Assembly: GCA_963383645.1 (NCBI GenBank)
Contig: OY726561.1
Coordinates: 23,454,795 to 23,518,794, forward strand
DNA: 64,000 bases
Reading direction: 5' to 3'
Source of the DNA: Muscardinus avellanarius
Lineage: Eukaryota > Chordata > Mammalia > Rodentia > Gliridae
Below the pieces are notes generated by a model. The model did no database searches. It was not told the origin of the DNA and saw only the letters and a list, made by a program, of their open reading frames with translations. Of this stretch, positions 45,630-57,954 are shown piece by piece; positions within the stretch are counted from its first letter, which is position 1, and each line of letters opens with the position of its first letter. The translations under genes were made by a program, and so were the position numbers.

Positions 45630-45960
45630 AGTTTTACTTGGCCCTAAAAACCAAAATTATGCCATTTCTAGGAAAATGGGTGGAGCAAAATAAGTTACAT
45701 ATGTGAAAAATAAAGTAAAAGCATGGAAAAGAAAAAAAGGACACCACAAAAGTCAAATTAATACCTTTACATAAAAGAAAAGGGATTAAATGGAGGGCAG
45801 GGGGAGTGGGGAAGGACTGAGGATTAAATGAATAAAATTATATTTTATATTCATATATAATTATGTAAATATGATTCAATGAAACCCAGTATACTGTATA
45901 ATCAACGAGCTTCCTGTGATCTACAAACCAAAACTCTCTGTTAATAATTTTTAAAAATCT
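45630..45960 (+). mobile_element. L1 3' end fragment (old)
   Basis: Plus strand: AAAATTATGCCATTTCTAGG..., the G-rich tract GGAGGGCAGGGGGAGTGGGG and ATTCAATGAAACCCAGTATAC. It lacks a clear A tail. Confidence 0.65.
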
Positions 45961-46337
45961 TTAAGTACATGTTCTTATCCATTTCCTAAATAACTGATTT
46001 CATCTAATCAATTCTTGAATAATAAACACATTTTTTTGCTATAAAATGTCTTTGACTATATTTAAAGCTAAATTGCCTTCAGAAAACCTCACAATCTTTT
46101 GGTAATGCTACACATGATTAGACAACCAAAAGTCTCAGAAATTAGAAGTTGAAAAATATATATCAGATTAGGCTTTAAGCCCAATGGTATATTGATATGA
46201 TGGTCTTATTGATTTGAACTAGTCACTCCTCTTATATTTAATTTACACTCCTCTCATGTGCAGATATAAGTTATGGTAACAGTTCCATAGACTTTAGCTA
46301 ATATGTCTGTGTGGTTCTTTTTAAAAATTCAGTTCCC

Positions 46338-46563
46338 AGCCAGGCATGGTGGCGCACGCTTTTAATCCTAGCATTCAGGAGGCTGAGACCGGAGGATCGC
46401 GGTTCCTGGATAGCCTTAGCTACTTAGTGCGGCACTCTGCAAATCGGTGAGACTCTGTTTCAAAATATATAATAAAAAGAAAAAGGGCAGGGCTGTATCT
46501 TGGAAGTCAAATGCCCCTGGGTTCCATCCCCAGACCCGCAAAAAAAAAAAAAAAAAAAAAAAA
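46338..46563 (+). repeat. B1-dID SINE
   Basis: Plus strand: GCCAGGCATGGTGGCGCACG start, GCGGTTCCTGGATAGCC variant, dID half with AATGCCCCTGGGTTCC, long A tail. Approximate duplication AAAATTCAGTTCC / AAAATCAGTTACC. Confidence 0.9.
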
Positions 46564-46772
46564 ATCAGTTACCTTCTGTAAGTATAAAGCATTTCTTTGT
46601 ATGGAAATACACTATTTCAGGAGTCAAAAAATCCTAGTCAACTAGTACTGTATAAACCCCAAATTGAGGTACCTTTTTATTGAAATGGGGGCAAATTACA
46701 AAAACAACATGTGGAAACAAGGTCAATAAAATGTTGGGAAGATAGCTATGAGTGTGGAAACACTCTAGTAAT

Positions 46773-46943
46773 GCCGGGCGTGGTGGCCCACGCTTGTAAT
46801 CCCCAGGCTTGGGAGGCAGAGACAGGAGGATAGCGCAGGTTCGAAGCCAGCCTCGCTGGCTTGAGAGACCCTGTTTCCAAATAAATATAAAATAGGTCTG
46901 GAAGTGTAGCCCGGAGGTAGAAGGGTTTCCAGGAACCCCAGTA

Positions 46944-46980
<37 letters not shown>
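46773..46980 (+). repeat. B1-dID SINE with (CA)n tail
   Basis: Plus strand: GCCGGGCGTGGTGGCCCACG start, GGTTCGAAGCC, dID half ending CCCCAGTACCACA, which runs straight into (CA)n at 46945-46980. Confidence 0.93.
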
Positions 46981-46982
<2 letters not shown>

Positions 46983-47490
46983 ATCTAGTGCTTATTAACT
47001 AGCAAATCAAAAAAAATTAACAATTATTGTCCAGTTTTAATTTTCATTATTATTAGTAGTAATAGTAGTAACATACTGTCATAAAATTATACAGAAATGA
47101 TGCTTTGGTAAAAAATATACAATCTAAGGTAAACATGTTACATGTTAGCCTGTAAACATTTTGTTAGCAATCTAAAATGTGGTAGTATTGCTTATTAGAT
47201 TTTTAAATTTAAATCATTTTTAAAATAAGATATGGATGATTAGATTTCACATATGTGATCTTTTTAGAATTAAGTATATTTCCTCCATTTATTTGTTAAG
47301 AAAAAATATACTTGCAAAGCATCTTATGGCAGAATAAAATTGATGGTAAAATAGGTATTTATTTTTCTATAGAAAAATATCAAACATTCCTAAGATTAAC
47401 ATTTTTTTGTTTGAAACAAATGTTAGAACTTATTAAGTTTCCATTGTTCATTTGATACTTAACTATATTAATTAGAAATAAGAAATCAGA

Positions 47491-47708
47491 GCCAGGCATG
47501 GTGGCATATGATTTTAATCCCAGCATTTTGGAGGCTGAGACAGAAGGATCATGGTTCAGTTCACAGACAGCCTCAGCTGTTTAGTGAGGCCCTCTGCAAC
47601 TTAGTGAGACTCTGCTTCAAAATAAAGAATAAACAGTAGGGCAGGGGGTGTAATTTGGTGGGAGAATGCTTCTGGGTTCCATCCACAGTACCACAAAATA
47701 AAAATAAA
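47491..47708 (+). repeat. B1-dID SINE
   Basis: Plus strand: GCCAGGCATGGTGGCATATG start, dID half ending TTCCATCCACAGTACCAC, short A-rich tail. Confidence 0.9.
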
Positions 47709-47820
47709 ACCATTTCAAATTGCCTCAGAGAATCAATCATACAAACACCTGTGTGTCTGTCTATTTACATGAATTTGAATCTCAGTATAATGTATAATTT
47801 TATTTTATTTTTTCATTTTC

Positions 47821-48042
47821 TTTTTTTTAATTTTTTTTTTTGGTGGGTTTGGGAATGGAACCCTGGGGCATTGGACCTCTAAGCTATCCCCCCAACCTAT
47901 TTTTTTATTCTTTATTTTAAAACAGAGTCTCACTAAGTTGTGGAGGGCCTCACTAAGTAGCTGAGGCTATCCGTGAATCTCAATCCTCCAGTTTCAACCT
48001 CTGAAATGCTGGGATTACAAGTGTGAGCCATCACACCCAGCA
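47821..48042 (-). repeat. B1-dID SINE
   Basis: Minus strand: T-run 47821-47840, GGTGGGTTTGGGAATGGAACC, CTATCCGTGAATC, ending CATCACACCCAGC. Confidence 0.9.
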
Positions 48043-48239
48043 AAGCATATAATTTTAATGTACTAATGAGAGCATAAAATGTCATTTGCCCTTCATTCAA
48101 AATTAAAATTAAACCAAACTATACAATAGCTAGGATTAAAATTTATATTTTTGCTTCTCTTCTATTTTAAGTTATTACCCTGTTATCCCAGAGAAACATT
48201 GTGTAAACCCTCAAAAAATATGAGTTTTAAATTTGTAAA

Positions 48240-48355
48240 CAGGTAGTATCCATTTTAAAATATGGTTGTAATAGGGAGATAGTGTGCACGTATGTCGTTG
48301 TCAATATGATGTGAGATTATAATGCAACAATCAAAACATAAAAAATTAAAAGAAA
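48240..48355 (+). mobile_element. L1 3' terminus fragment
   Basis: Plus strand: AGTGTGCACGTATGTCG, GAGATTATAATGCAACAATC and AAAACATAAAAAATTAAAA. Confidence 0.7.
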
Positions 48356-48847
48356 ACTATGGTTATATACTGAAATATTCAATACAAATTATAAAATATC
48401 AACATATTTTAGATGATAATATATAACATTTTAATGGATTTTAACGTATTTTATTTCCACAGAACGTTGTGTTATTTACTCTTTTGCATCATATACACTA
48501 TCATTAAAATATCTAAATAAATTTATATTACTCTCAGTTTCATGTGAAGAGAAGTATAAAAACATTTGGAGAATTTCAAAGCTTTATCCGAATATCTCAT
48601 TATTCTATTTCCTATGCTTATTATGTTTTAGATTATTTAATTTTTAGCATTTAATGTGTAGCATTCTTGTTACTCATTCATTTTGTTTGTCTTCAAAATT
48701 AGATCCTTATTTTTATATAAAATCTTTGTAGATTTTAGAAAATTTAAACATTTGAATAATGCTGACACTCATGAAATCTGATGCATGAAAATAACTGCAA
48801 AGCACATATATGCAATTTTCAAGGTATTCAGTTACTTTTAACTAATT

Positions 48848-48931
48848 TTTTTTGCAGTGTTCAGGATGAAACCCAGGTCCTTTCACATGCTAAGTGCATG
48901 CTTTCCCTGTAAACAACATCCACAGCCCCAA
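48848..48931 (-). repeat. ID-family SINE with full tRNA-like 5' part
   Basis: Reverse strand starts GGGGCTGTGGATGTTGTTTAC and includes the GCATGCACTTAGCATGTG stem region and a CCTGGGTTTCATCC B-box region, then an A tail. Unlike the dID half of the B1-dID copies, it keeps the whole tRNA-Ala-like body of about 75 bp. It is an old, diverged copy and not a tRNA gene. Confidence 0.75.
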
Positions 48932-49522
48932 AGCTTTTTAAAAATAGGGTTACTGTATTTTGGCAATTCCTTTACTCCTAAATCACATTTGAAAGTCTCG
49001 CTCTTTTTCAGACTGATGTTAAAATGAATGAAAACCATATAACTATTTGTAATGTTCATATTGTTTCACATGTGTCATTGAATTTTGTTCATTTTGGGAA
49101 TACTGGTGTTTGTGGCATACTCTTCCTCCATAAATCATTTTGTCCTCTTTAGTTCACCAATCATTTTTGTTATTGTTATTTACATAGTTACTTTGTTGTT
49201 ATTTTGACCAATATTTCAGACAAATTAATCCTCATTAAACAGAAAATAAAATGAAAACTCCAAAAGATTAGTGAAGAAATGAATCAAAATTTCTCTTTCT
49301 ACAGTAAAGATGATGCCTCTTTTGTGTCTTTATCTTCTGCTCTCACATCTGGGATAGCTCCAAGTATTCATGAGATTTAAAGAAGTTACATCTTTTAGCT
49401 TCCTGACAAAATGTACTTAATACCAAAGTTTTAAGTGCACTTGAGTTTATACTATTCAATATAATACTGCATAAAGAAGTCATTGATAACTGCCTGGGTA
49501 CAACATGTAATCTTGTGCATTT

Positions 49523-49733
49523 CTTTTCTTTGGCAGTATTGGGGATGGAATCCAGGGGCATTCTACCTCTGAGCTGCACTCCTAGCCCTATTTTTTATTC
49601 TTCATTTTGAAACAGAATCACACTGAGTTGAAGAGGGCCTCACTAAGTAGCTGAGGCTGTCCGAGAACCATGCTCCTCCTGTTTCAGCCTCCCAAATGCT
49701 GGGATTACAAACATGTGGCACCACACCCGGCTC
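49523..49733 (-). repeat. B1-dID SINE
   Basis: Minus strand: GCAGTATTGGGGATGGAATCC, CTGTCCGAGAACC, ending CACACCCGGCTC. Perfect 13-bp duplication ATCTTGTGCATTT at 49510-49522 and 49734-49746. Confidence 0.93.
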
Positions 49734-49997
49734 ATCTTGTGCATTTTTAATGAACAATTTAAAGGAAAAATAAGTAATGACAGTAATATCTGTGATAGAA
49801 AAAAGCATAGATATAAGCGAAAATCACAAAGAGCCTTTGTAATAAATTATATTCTGAGAAATCTTGAGAACAAAATAAAAATTATTAAGCATTAAAATAA
49901 AATGCATTATACTCATTAATAAAGTACATAATTGTATAAAAGTATACAACGTTAGTGACACTCTGACAGATAATGATTGATTGCTCACTTGATTGAT

Positions 49998-50181
49998 TGA
50001 TTTTACTGGGGACTGGACCCAAAGATGATGCTATCCCACTGATCAACATCCTTATGTCTTTTCATTTTATTTTTGAGACAGGGTCTGGCTAAGTTGAACA
50101 GGCTGGCCTTAAACATGGTAATCTCCTGCATCAGCCTTCTAAGTAGGTGGGATTCCAGGTGTACATCACTATGTCCAGCAA
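49998..50181 (-). repeat. B1-dID SINE (oldest type)
   Basis: Minus strand, strongly diverged: TTTACTGGGGACTGGACCC, TTTTGAGACAGGGTCTGGC, CAGGCTGGCCTTAAACATGG, ending ATGTCCAGC. Confidence 0.75.
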
Positions 50182-50366
50182 ATTATATTTTTTGGCATCT
50201 TGTATAAGTATTTTGTTATATTTTCAAATTATCATCTACTGCATTGATTAGAATTTTATGCATCTAAATGTAAGTTTTACAAGTTTATATTAGCCATTAA
50301 TATACTTACGTTTAAGTTCATTTTCTATAATTTTCTAAATTGTATGCTCTTTGATAATACTATTTC

Positions 50367-50586
50367 TTTTTTTGTGTGTGTGTGTGTGGTACTGGGGGTG
50401 GAACCCAGGGGCTTTTCTACCTACGGGCTATACTCTCAGACCTATTTTATACTTTATTTGGAAACAGGATTTCACTAAGTTGTTGAGAGCCTCACTAAGT
50501 ATCTGAGGCTGGTTTCAAACCTGTGCAATCCTCCTGTCTCACCCTCCCACACACTGGGATTACAAGCGTGGACCACCATGCCTGGC
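50367..50586 (-). repeat. B1-dID SINE with perfect 16-bp target duplication
   Basis: Minus strand: T-run and (TG)n, GGTACTGGGGGTGGAACCC, ending CACCATGCCTGGC. TTGATAATACTATTTC is present at 50351-50366 and 50587-50602. Confidence 0.94.
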
Positions 50587-50671
50587 TTGATAATACTATT
50601 TCAATATCTATATATTAAAAGTGTTTTATAAAAATTCAGATTTTAAATATTATGATCAAAATTTACAAGTT

Positions 50672-50750
50672 TTATATATATATATATATATGTATTCTAC
50701 AGTTGCAAATATATACATATATATGTATATACATATATATGCAACCATAT
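50672..50750. repeat. AT-rich (TA)n and self-complementary run
   Basis: (TA)n at 50672-50691, then ATATATACATATATATG-type sequence at 50709-50741 that is nearly its own reverse complement. Confidence 0.85.
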
Positions 50751-50839
50751 GTGGCTTAGGGTTGTTATTTATATATATATCTTAAATTCTCAGTTTTCCT
50801 TCAGTACATCTGAATAAAGTTTTTTATCTTTTCCATATA

Positions 50840-50921
50840 CATTTATGTGTATTCAAATGTCTGGACTCAAGAATTGACTACATTTATGTGTATTCAAATG
50901 TCTGGACTCAAGAATTGACTA
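50840..50921. repeat. Perfect 41-bp tandem duplication
   Basis: The unit at 50840-50880 (starts CATTTATGTG, ends GAATTGACTA) is repeated without a mismatch at 50881-50921. It is not low-complexity sequence. Confidence 0.98.
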
Positions 50922-50944
50922 CAGACTATTTTTTTGTTTGAAAT

Positions 50945-51130
50945 GTTTTTTAAAATGTTTTCATTGGTGCATTGTAGTCACGCATCTTAATGGAGTCCAA
51001 GATGGTGGAGGCATACATGCACACATCATTCAATTAGCTCTTACCCAATTCCCACTCCATTCCCTCACCCCTTCCTCCTTCTCATGTTTGGCTTAGTGAT
51101 TGTCTTTGATATTCTGATGCAGATAATTTG
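50945..51130 (-). mobile_element. L1 3' terminus fragment
   Basis: Antisense: TCATTGGTGCATTGTAGTC, CTTAATGGAGTCCAAGATGG, CACACATCATTCAATTAGC and the CCCTCACCCCTTCCTCC tract. 5'-truncated within the 3' UTR. Confidence 0.85.
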
Positions 51131-52675
51131 TTACTTATTATCAGAATTTATGTTTTATAACCAGGCCATTTTGGGTGTGAAGAATGTATCTTTCTTCATT
51201 GATTCTTCAGTACTTTGTTCTCCGATCAACTAATTTTTATTGCTCAGCAAAATGTTCTGTTACATATAGATCTAATTGTTTTCATTATAAATTAAATAGC
51301 AATTAAAACCTTTCTTTCAAATCATATCTAACTAATAATAGGCAGTATTTTAGAGGAGAAAGGATAAACAAACAGTACCAATGAATCAGACTCATTTGTC
51401 ACCCTAATATCAGCATCAGGGCATTTAAAAGCAGCTCAATGAGAAAATGTGTTAGTATTGAAGGGAGCTATAAACATATGTATTATTTAAATAGCCTTTA
51501 TACTCCTAAAGCTCTATACATCTTCTAACCCTTTGCTTTTCTTTATATTTTTATATTCAAAAGAATTACAAACTTTTTCAAAGTTTTTTTCAAATATATT
51601 TTCATAGTATCTTTCAACAATTACATATCTCATATTTTATAGATACCCAGGGATACATTATTTAGAATGTATATCTCATCTTTTAAATTATAACAAAATT
51701 ATTTTAGAAAATACTCTACTAAGTAGTTTAGTAAATAAATTAAGAATAAACAAATAGTCATGTATATTGAGAAGTGTAAGTAATTTATAAAACTTAAAAA
51801 TAGAAATTTAGAGTGATAGGTTACATTCTTGTTGCAAAAAATGAGAAAAAAAACAATAATCAGAACATAGGCAGTTGAGCATATATTTTCATAGTTAGTC
51901 GTCAAGAAAACATAATAGATAATATAACATTTGAGAAAGTTTTGAAGATGGAAAAGCAACTTTCCACTTAATGGGATAATTGTATTTGTCAAAATATACC
52001 ATTATACAAAAAATAAAAATATTTGCTATAATCGAAATTAACAGATATGTGTGGATGTTAAAGATAAAATATTGAAAATAGTGAGTGGGAGTCTGGGTTT
52101 ATTAAGTGATGAATAATAAAATTAAGAATGATATAGCTGGTAATTGAATATGTTAACAAATAGACCAAGCAAAATAAAACTGACAATCCTGTAATACCAT
52201 CACCTTAACCCAAACCTAGGACATGTGATTTTTTCCCCTAAAAATTGATAAGGAATAATTAAATGTATTTCTCCAAGAAATGAGAATCTGCTGCAGTGGT
52301 GATAAAGAGCTAGTGAAGGTATGTGTGATGACAGTGTTATCCAGTGTCTGTCCAGTTTTGCCCTCTCTGATTCCTTGTTCACTTCCACAGCTTTAGAGGC
52401 ACCAATGAAAAAAAGTCAAAAAGGAACTGCGGTTCGTGTATATATGTCTTTTCCTCTGCCACATATTTTATCTCCCCTCCATGGGCCTACCAAAAATTAA
52501 TTAATGAAACTAGATCAAAGACATATGACCTTACGAGTTATAGATTAGAAATATACTTACGCCAACCTTAATTTTTATAGCTTGATAAAGCAAATAAAGG
52601 TAAAATGAAGTTCAAGTTACTTATGCATGTCATTGACTATTTAGCTTTTCTTTGATTCTGAGGGGTTTTTGTTTT

Positions 52676-52894
52676 TATTTTTTGGTTTTGTGTTTGTTTT
52701 TTGTGGTAATCAAAATGGAACCCAGGTACATTCGTTCTTTGAGCAACATCTCCAACCCTATTTTTTATTCTTTGAAACAGTACCTCATTGAGTTGCAAAG
52801 GGCCTAAGTAGCTGAAGTTGTCCTCAAACCACAATCCTCCTTTCTTAGCCTCCCAAATACTGGGATTACAAGCATGTGCCACCACACTTGGCTT
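52676..52894 (-). repeat. B1-dID SINE
   Basis: Minus strand: GTTTTTTGTGGTAATC, TGGAACCCAGGTACATTC, CTTAGCCTCCCAAATACTGG, ending CACACTTGGCT. Confidence 0.88.
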
Positions 52895-53237
52895 CAGTTT
52901 TTTATTTAATATATAGTGTTTCTTTATCACTCCTCTGGATGTCAGATCTCTTTAGTTTTGTCATATATGGTCCAAAATAATAATTATAAAATACTAATAT
53001 ATTAATATAAAATCACTCTGAAAATAACTATAGAAATGTCCAACAGTTGACACAGAATTCCCATTTGATATCATCTCTTTATAAAGGAATGTAGGAAAAG
53101 AAGATAAGAGCAACAACAACAACAAAAAAAAAACTGCTTCTTTTTAGGTGTACTAAACATTGATAATTACTGTTTCACTGAGATGTGTAATTATTATAAT
53201 AGAATATAGATGCTATTTAAAAATTAAATTATTTATT

Positions 53238-53424
53238 TACTGCAGTACTGGGTTGAAAACCTGGGACATTCTACTTGCAAGCTACACCCCCAGCCCTATT
53301 TTTCATTTATTCTTTATTTTGAAACAGGTTCTCACTGAGTTGCTGAGACTGGCCACAGACCGCCATCCTCCTGCCTCAGCGTCCCAAATGCTGGGAATAT
53401 AAGCACAAACCACCATACTTGGCT
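53238..53424 (-). repeat. B1-dID SINE
   Basis: Minus strand: GCAGTACTGGGTTGAAAACC, CACCCCCAGCCCTATTTTTC, ending CACCATACTTGGCT; short middle deletion. Confidence 0.88.
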
Positions 53425-53744
53425 TGTAAGTTTTGAGTTTGAAATCTACACAAATATATTTAAACCGGTGGTATACATATAATCCATCTATCTATATACC
53501 TATCTAAAAATAACATAATGATAGACCTTCAGAATGCACTGTTTTGGAGTAAGAAAGATGAAGTATGTTCTAAAATAATTCATATCTTGAAAATGAACAT
53601 TTTTATTGTAATTTATACTGCTTCATCTATATCTGAGAACGAAATATGTGATTGTGGTTGTGTAAGAAAATAGATTATTTTGGGACAAAATGGGAAATAG
53701 AGGAAAATAAAAGCTCAAATGATACTATAAAAGATGTTACTATA

Positions 53745-53895
53745 AATTTCAAGTAAAATGTATGAAAAAGAGATGTGTGATGTGGAGGGAAATACATGAG
53801 TAGTTGTGTGCATGTATGTTTAAATGTTTAAATAATATTTAACCTCACTATGCTGTACAATTGCAAAGCACTAATAAATCTAAAAAAAGTTAGTT
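53745..53895 (+). mobile_element. Possible L1 3' terminus fragment
   Basis: Plus strand: GTGTGCATGTATGTTTAAATG, TACAATTGCAAAGCACTAATAAATC, then an A run. Weak resemblance to the L1 3' ends elsewhere in the window. Confidence 0.4.
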
Positions 53896-55764
53896 TATTT
53901 TATTCATGTATATGTCAAGAATACTTTTTTTTCACCATAAAAACTAACTTAATAATTTCCATAATGAAAAGTAAGAATTAGAATCTAGATCCAATATGAA
54001 AACAAGATAATATTGTTAGAGCCAAATTCAAAAGTTGCTTGTAACATGTAGATAGTGAAACTCTCTAGGCCTCATTATTGTCCTTTAAAATCTGGGAGAA
54101 ATATTGTTAAGCTGGATCTTGTGGGGATTTAATGATATGTTTCACTCAATGCCTTCCCCAGAGTATTTGATACAGTTCGTGCTCAAAATAGAAGCTGCTC
54201 TTATTTATATAATTGTTGTTATTATTCATAAAACTTCAAAGTCATTATTTTTGCTTCATACAAACCTTAATGATTTCATACAACTGTTCTCATGGTATCC
54301 AAACTGAAATAAATTATCATAATGCATAAACCAATGAACTGGAGAAAGAACACATTAGGTATTTATATCTACTTTTATGAACATTTCCAGCCCTGGAAGC
54401 TATTCACCAAATCTTACTTTACTAAAGTTATCACCTATGTTCATTTGTTTCATTACAATATTATCTAATTATTTTGCCCTTCCAGTAGTGATTTTATTTT
54501 TAAGAATACTATAGAGTCGGCATATTATAAAAATACTGGATATTGTTACTAACTTATTTCAAAAGATGATAATTGCAATGAGTTTCCCAGATGGAATATT
54601 AATTATATAAAAATTGAAATAATTCAATGAGCATCTGTTTATATCCAGTTCTTGACTATGTAAATAATTGGTCGGATACTAAAGTTGATCAAGTTAGAAA
54701 TGAAAACACACAACAAAGACAAAAAAGGTTGTACCAAGTAATAAAGAAAACACATAACAATGCTTTTCCTCAGTTTTCTTTATTACAACAATGGAGACAC
54801 AGAGATACAGAAAATAAAATGACATTTAATATACTATGAAACACATGCATAAGATTACACATAGTACTGGGTATTATGCTGGGTATTTTAAATAAGAGAT
54901 GATACACTGAGGACAATACACTCATAACGTACATATTTTTCATTAAAATAATCTGTGATGAAACAAATGCAATTAAAGTGATCAAAAATAGTTTTTTTAA
55001 AAAACAGAAGTGTTATATATAAAATGAATGTAAGGTATGAAAAATATTCTTAAAATTATTGAACTGCAAATGTTATTTAAAGCAATAATTTTAATTGATT
55101 GTTTTTGGAGAAAAATTAAGAGACTTATTTAATAGAACCCATCTAGTATATACATTAAAGTAAACCAGGTATAATTATCCTTAAATTTTTGCAATGACTT
55201 ACTATTATGCAAATTTGTAATGTATAACATTATATTTTATTACCTAAATGCAATGATAAAGAATAAAATACTTTAATATATACAATTTTTAAAACTTGTA
55301 ATATACCTATATATAACAGTAAACAGATTAATTTAAACTTAAAATATAATTTAATCCTACCTGAATTAATGTGTTTTTTAAAGGTAGATAAAAGTCTATA
55401 AACAATGGATGTTAGATGCATTTCAGATTGTCTCAGATGCATTAAAAAATGCTTACACACATCTATATTTATATTCCTTGATTATTTTTCTTCAGTTTTA
55501 CCAATTATTAATAAATTGATATTATAAAAATTCTATCCTATTTGTAACATTTACTGACAGTAATTTTAGGTTTAAAATTTGTTAAGAGCAAGGAATATGG
55601 AGAATTGCAAGATGGCCTTCATCTTTCCTACATAGTCCAAAATCTTGTATATAAAACAGAGGATAAAAGTTGAAAAAAGTAAAGGCATTTCAAAAACAAA
55701 GCATTGATATCAAATTCATTATTGTCTTATTTCATAACAATTAAATCGATTAAAATAAATCTTT

Positions 55765-55855
55765 TAAAAATTTTTATTGGTGCATTTTAGTCATATATCT
55801 CAATGGGGTCCAAGATGGTAGAGGCAGACATGCACACAAAAATTCACATTATACT
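55765..55855 (-). mobile_element. L1 3' terminus fragment
   Basis: Antisense: TTTTTATTGGTGCATTTTAG, CTCAATGGGGTCCAAGATGG, GACATGCACACA. Less than 100 bp remain. Confidence 0.8.
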
Positions 55856-55932
55856 TTTTTATGCATATAATATTTTTAAAGAAATAAATTTTAACTTGAG
55901 GAAGCTCACTTAATTTGGACACTTAAATTATG

Positions 55933-56138
55933 TAGCGGGGCGTGGTGGCGCACGCTTTTAATTCCCGCGCTTCGGAGGCGGAGACAGGAGGTTCGTGCTG
56001 GTTTGAAGCCAGCTTCGCTGGCTTAAGAGACCCTGTTTCCAAATTAAAAAAAAAAAAAAAAAAAGGTCTGGGAGTGTAGCCCGGAGGTAGAAGGGTTTCC
56101 AGGAACCCCACTACCACCAAAAAAAAAAAAAAAAAAAG
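55933..56138 (+). repeat. B1-dID SINE (young-looking)
   Basis: Plus strand: AGCGGGGCGTGGTGGCGCAC start, GGTTTGAAGCC, an internal A run at 56046-56064, dID half ending CCACTACCACC, A tail. Confidence 0.93.
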
Positions 56139-56408
56139 TCATGTAAACTCCATTATATTATACCTTACAGATATGAACCATGATAAAACACATAAAATTA
56201 CACTTAGTTATACCCTTTGTCATCCTGTATGTTCATTAAGTAAAATCAAAGTAACATCAAATTGTAAATTATAATATTAATTCATGTAATATAAAAAATT
56301 TAAAACTTAATTTTTCTATTATAAGGAAAATTAAACAATACTGACTTTTTGTCTTTGAAACAAATTTCAAAAATTTAAAGTAATTTTACATTATCAAGAA
56401 TAGTTCAA

Positions 56409-56623
56409 ACCAGGCATGGTGGTGCATGCTTGTAATACTAGCATTTGGAAGGCTAAAACAGAATTGTGGTTCTAGGAAAACCTCAGCTACTTAGTGAGGC
56501 CCTTTGTAATTCAGTAAGACCTTGTTTCAAAATAAAGAATAAAAAATATGGCTGTTTTTTAGCTCAGAGGTAGAATGCCCCTGAGTTCCATCCCTAGTTT
56601 CGCAAAAAAAAAAAAAAAAAAAT
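56409..56623 (+). repeat. B1-dID SINE
   Basis: Plus strand: CCAGGCATGGTGGTGCATGC start, dID half with TAGCTCAGAGGTAGAATGCC, A tail. Confidence 0.9.
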
Positions 56624-57073
56624 AGGTCTTAATTGACCACAATATGAAAATATTATTATACATAATACTGTCTATAATTCCTTGAAAGTTAGAACCAAAC
56701 ATACCTCCTTATTATACTGGTGTCAAAAATGTTCAAATTCAATTGCCAAAATAATTTATTATTTTAAATGTTATTTCTTTAAGTTTAACATATTAATAAA
56801 TGAAAGATATTTTATAGGTCTAACATTATTCATCTAGATTCAATATTACATATCTAAATTAATTTATGGGAAATATATCTTGTAGAATACAAGTGAATTC
56901 ATAATGATATTGCTTAGAATTTTTCTTTACTTCAATTTAATTTAAATTGAACCTCATATATTTGCATTTTAATGTAGAAAGTTTCAATAAAATTATTAGT
57001 TTCCCACTTTAACCAAACTTTATAACTTGTATAATACTATGAATACTTGTAACTCTTTTTACTTATAACTTTA

Positions 57074-57287
57074 TTTATTTAATTAATTAATTAATTAATT
57101 TGTTTTTTGGTGGTACTGGGGTTCCTGGAAGCCCTTCTGCCACTGGGCTACACTACCAAATCTATTTTATATTTTTGAAACAGGGTCTCTTACTAAGGCC
57201 AGCGCAGCTGGCTTCGAACCTGCATGATCCTCCTGTCTCCACCTCCCAAGCGCAGGGATTACAAGCGTGCGCCACCATGCCCAGTCC
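57074..57287 (-). repeat. B1-dID SINE with 17-bp target duplication
   Basis: Minus strand with an (AATT)n-like tail (57074-57100), GGGGTTCCTGGAAGCCC, ending ACCATGCCCAGTCC. TTTTACTTATAACTTTA is present at 57057-57073 and 57288-57304. Confidence 0.93.
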
Positions 57288-57477
57288 TTTTACTTATAAC
57301 TTTAATTATTAAGAAATGCTAAACATTTTAAAAGTTTAATTGATTTGCAATTAAATATGTGTAAATATATTTGTTATATATGAAATAAAATTATAATATA
57401 AATAAAATAATAATCCAAAGTTCCAAATAGATTTATATTTACTCAATTTTTAAACATTTATGATAAATTAGAAAGTA

Positions 57478-57680
57478 ATGAGAAAAGAATAAATTAAGAC
57501 AAATATGTGAAATTTTTTAATATCTACCATTTATAAATATATATAATATATATATACTTATAAATGGTAGATGTTAATATATATTTTTCAAATATAAATG
57601 AGAAAAGAAAAGAATGAATTAAGGCATTAAGTCAATTTTTTAACATCTACCAATTATAAATATATATATATGTACATATA
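57478..57680. repeat. Diverged tandem duplication, unit about 120 bp
   Basis: AATGAGAAAAGAA...TTAAG...AATTTTTTAA.ATCTACCA.TTATAAATATATA occurs from 57478 and again from 57598. The first unit also contains a perfect 15-bp inverted repeat (57522-57536 / 57558-57572). Confidence 0.85.
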
Positions 57681-57701
57681 TATATATCTATATAGATATA
57701 C

Positions 57702-57735
<34 letters not shown>
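57660..57735. repeat. (TA)n/(TG)n microsatellite
   Basis: TA-rich 57660-57711, then TG 57712-57735. Confidence 0.95.
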
Positions 57736-57954
57736 ACATACAAAATAACTGACAAAAGTATAGATTTTATAAAATTATGCTTATGTCTAATGACCAACAG
57801 TGCTGGGATAGACAGACTAAAAAATGGCAGTTTAACTAAAGTTCTTCAATGAGAAAAAAAATTTATGAGGAAGCAAAATATACTGCTACCTCCTTTTCAT
57901 GCTGTGCTCACATAACTAAAACATGGTCGGGTACTTTGGGGCCTTAAAAATGAT

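Noticed and set aside
52200..52430. Slightly GC-richer 62-codon minus-strand frame in the intron, checked as an NCAM2 FN3 or GPI-isoform exon
   Set aside because: The translation (MEVNKESERAKLDRHW...) shows no FN3 pattern or GPI signal, and no convincing splice pair was seen.
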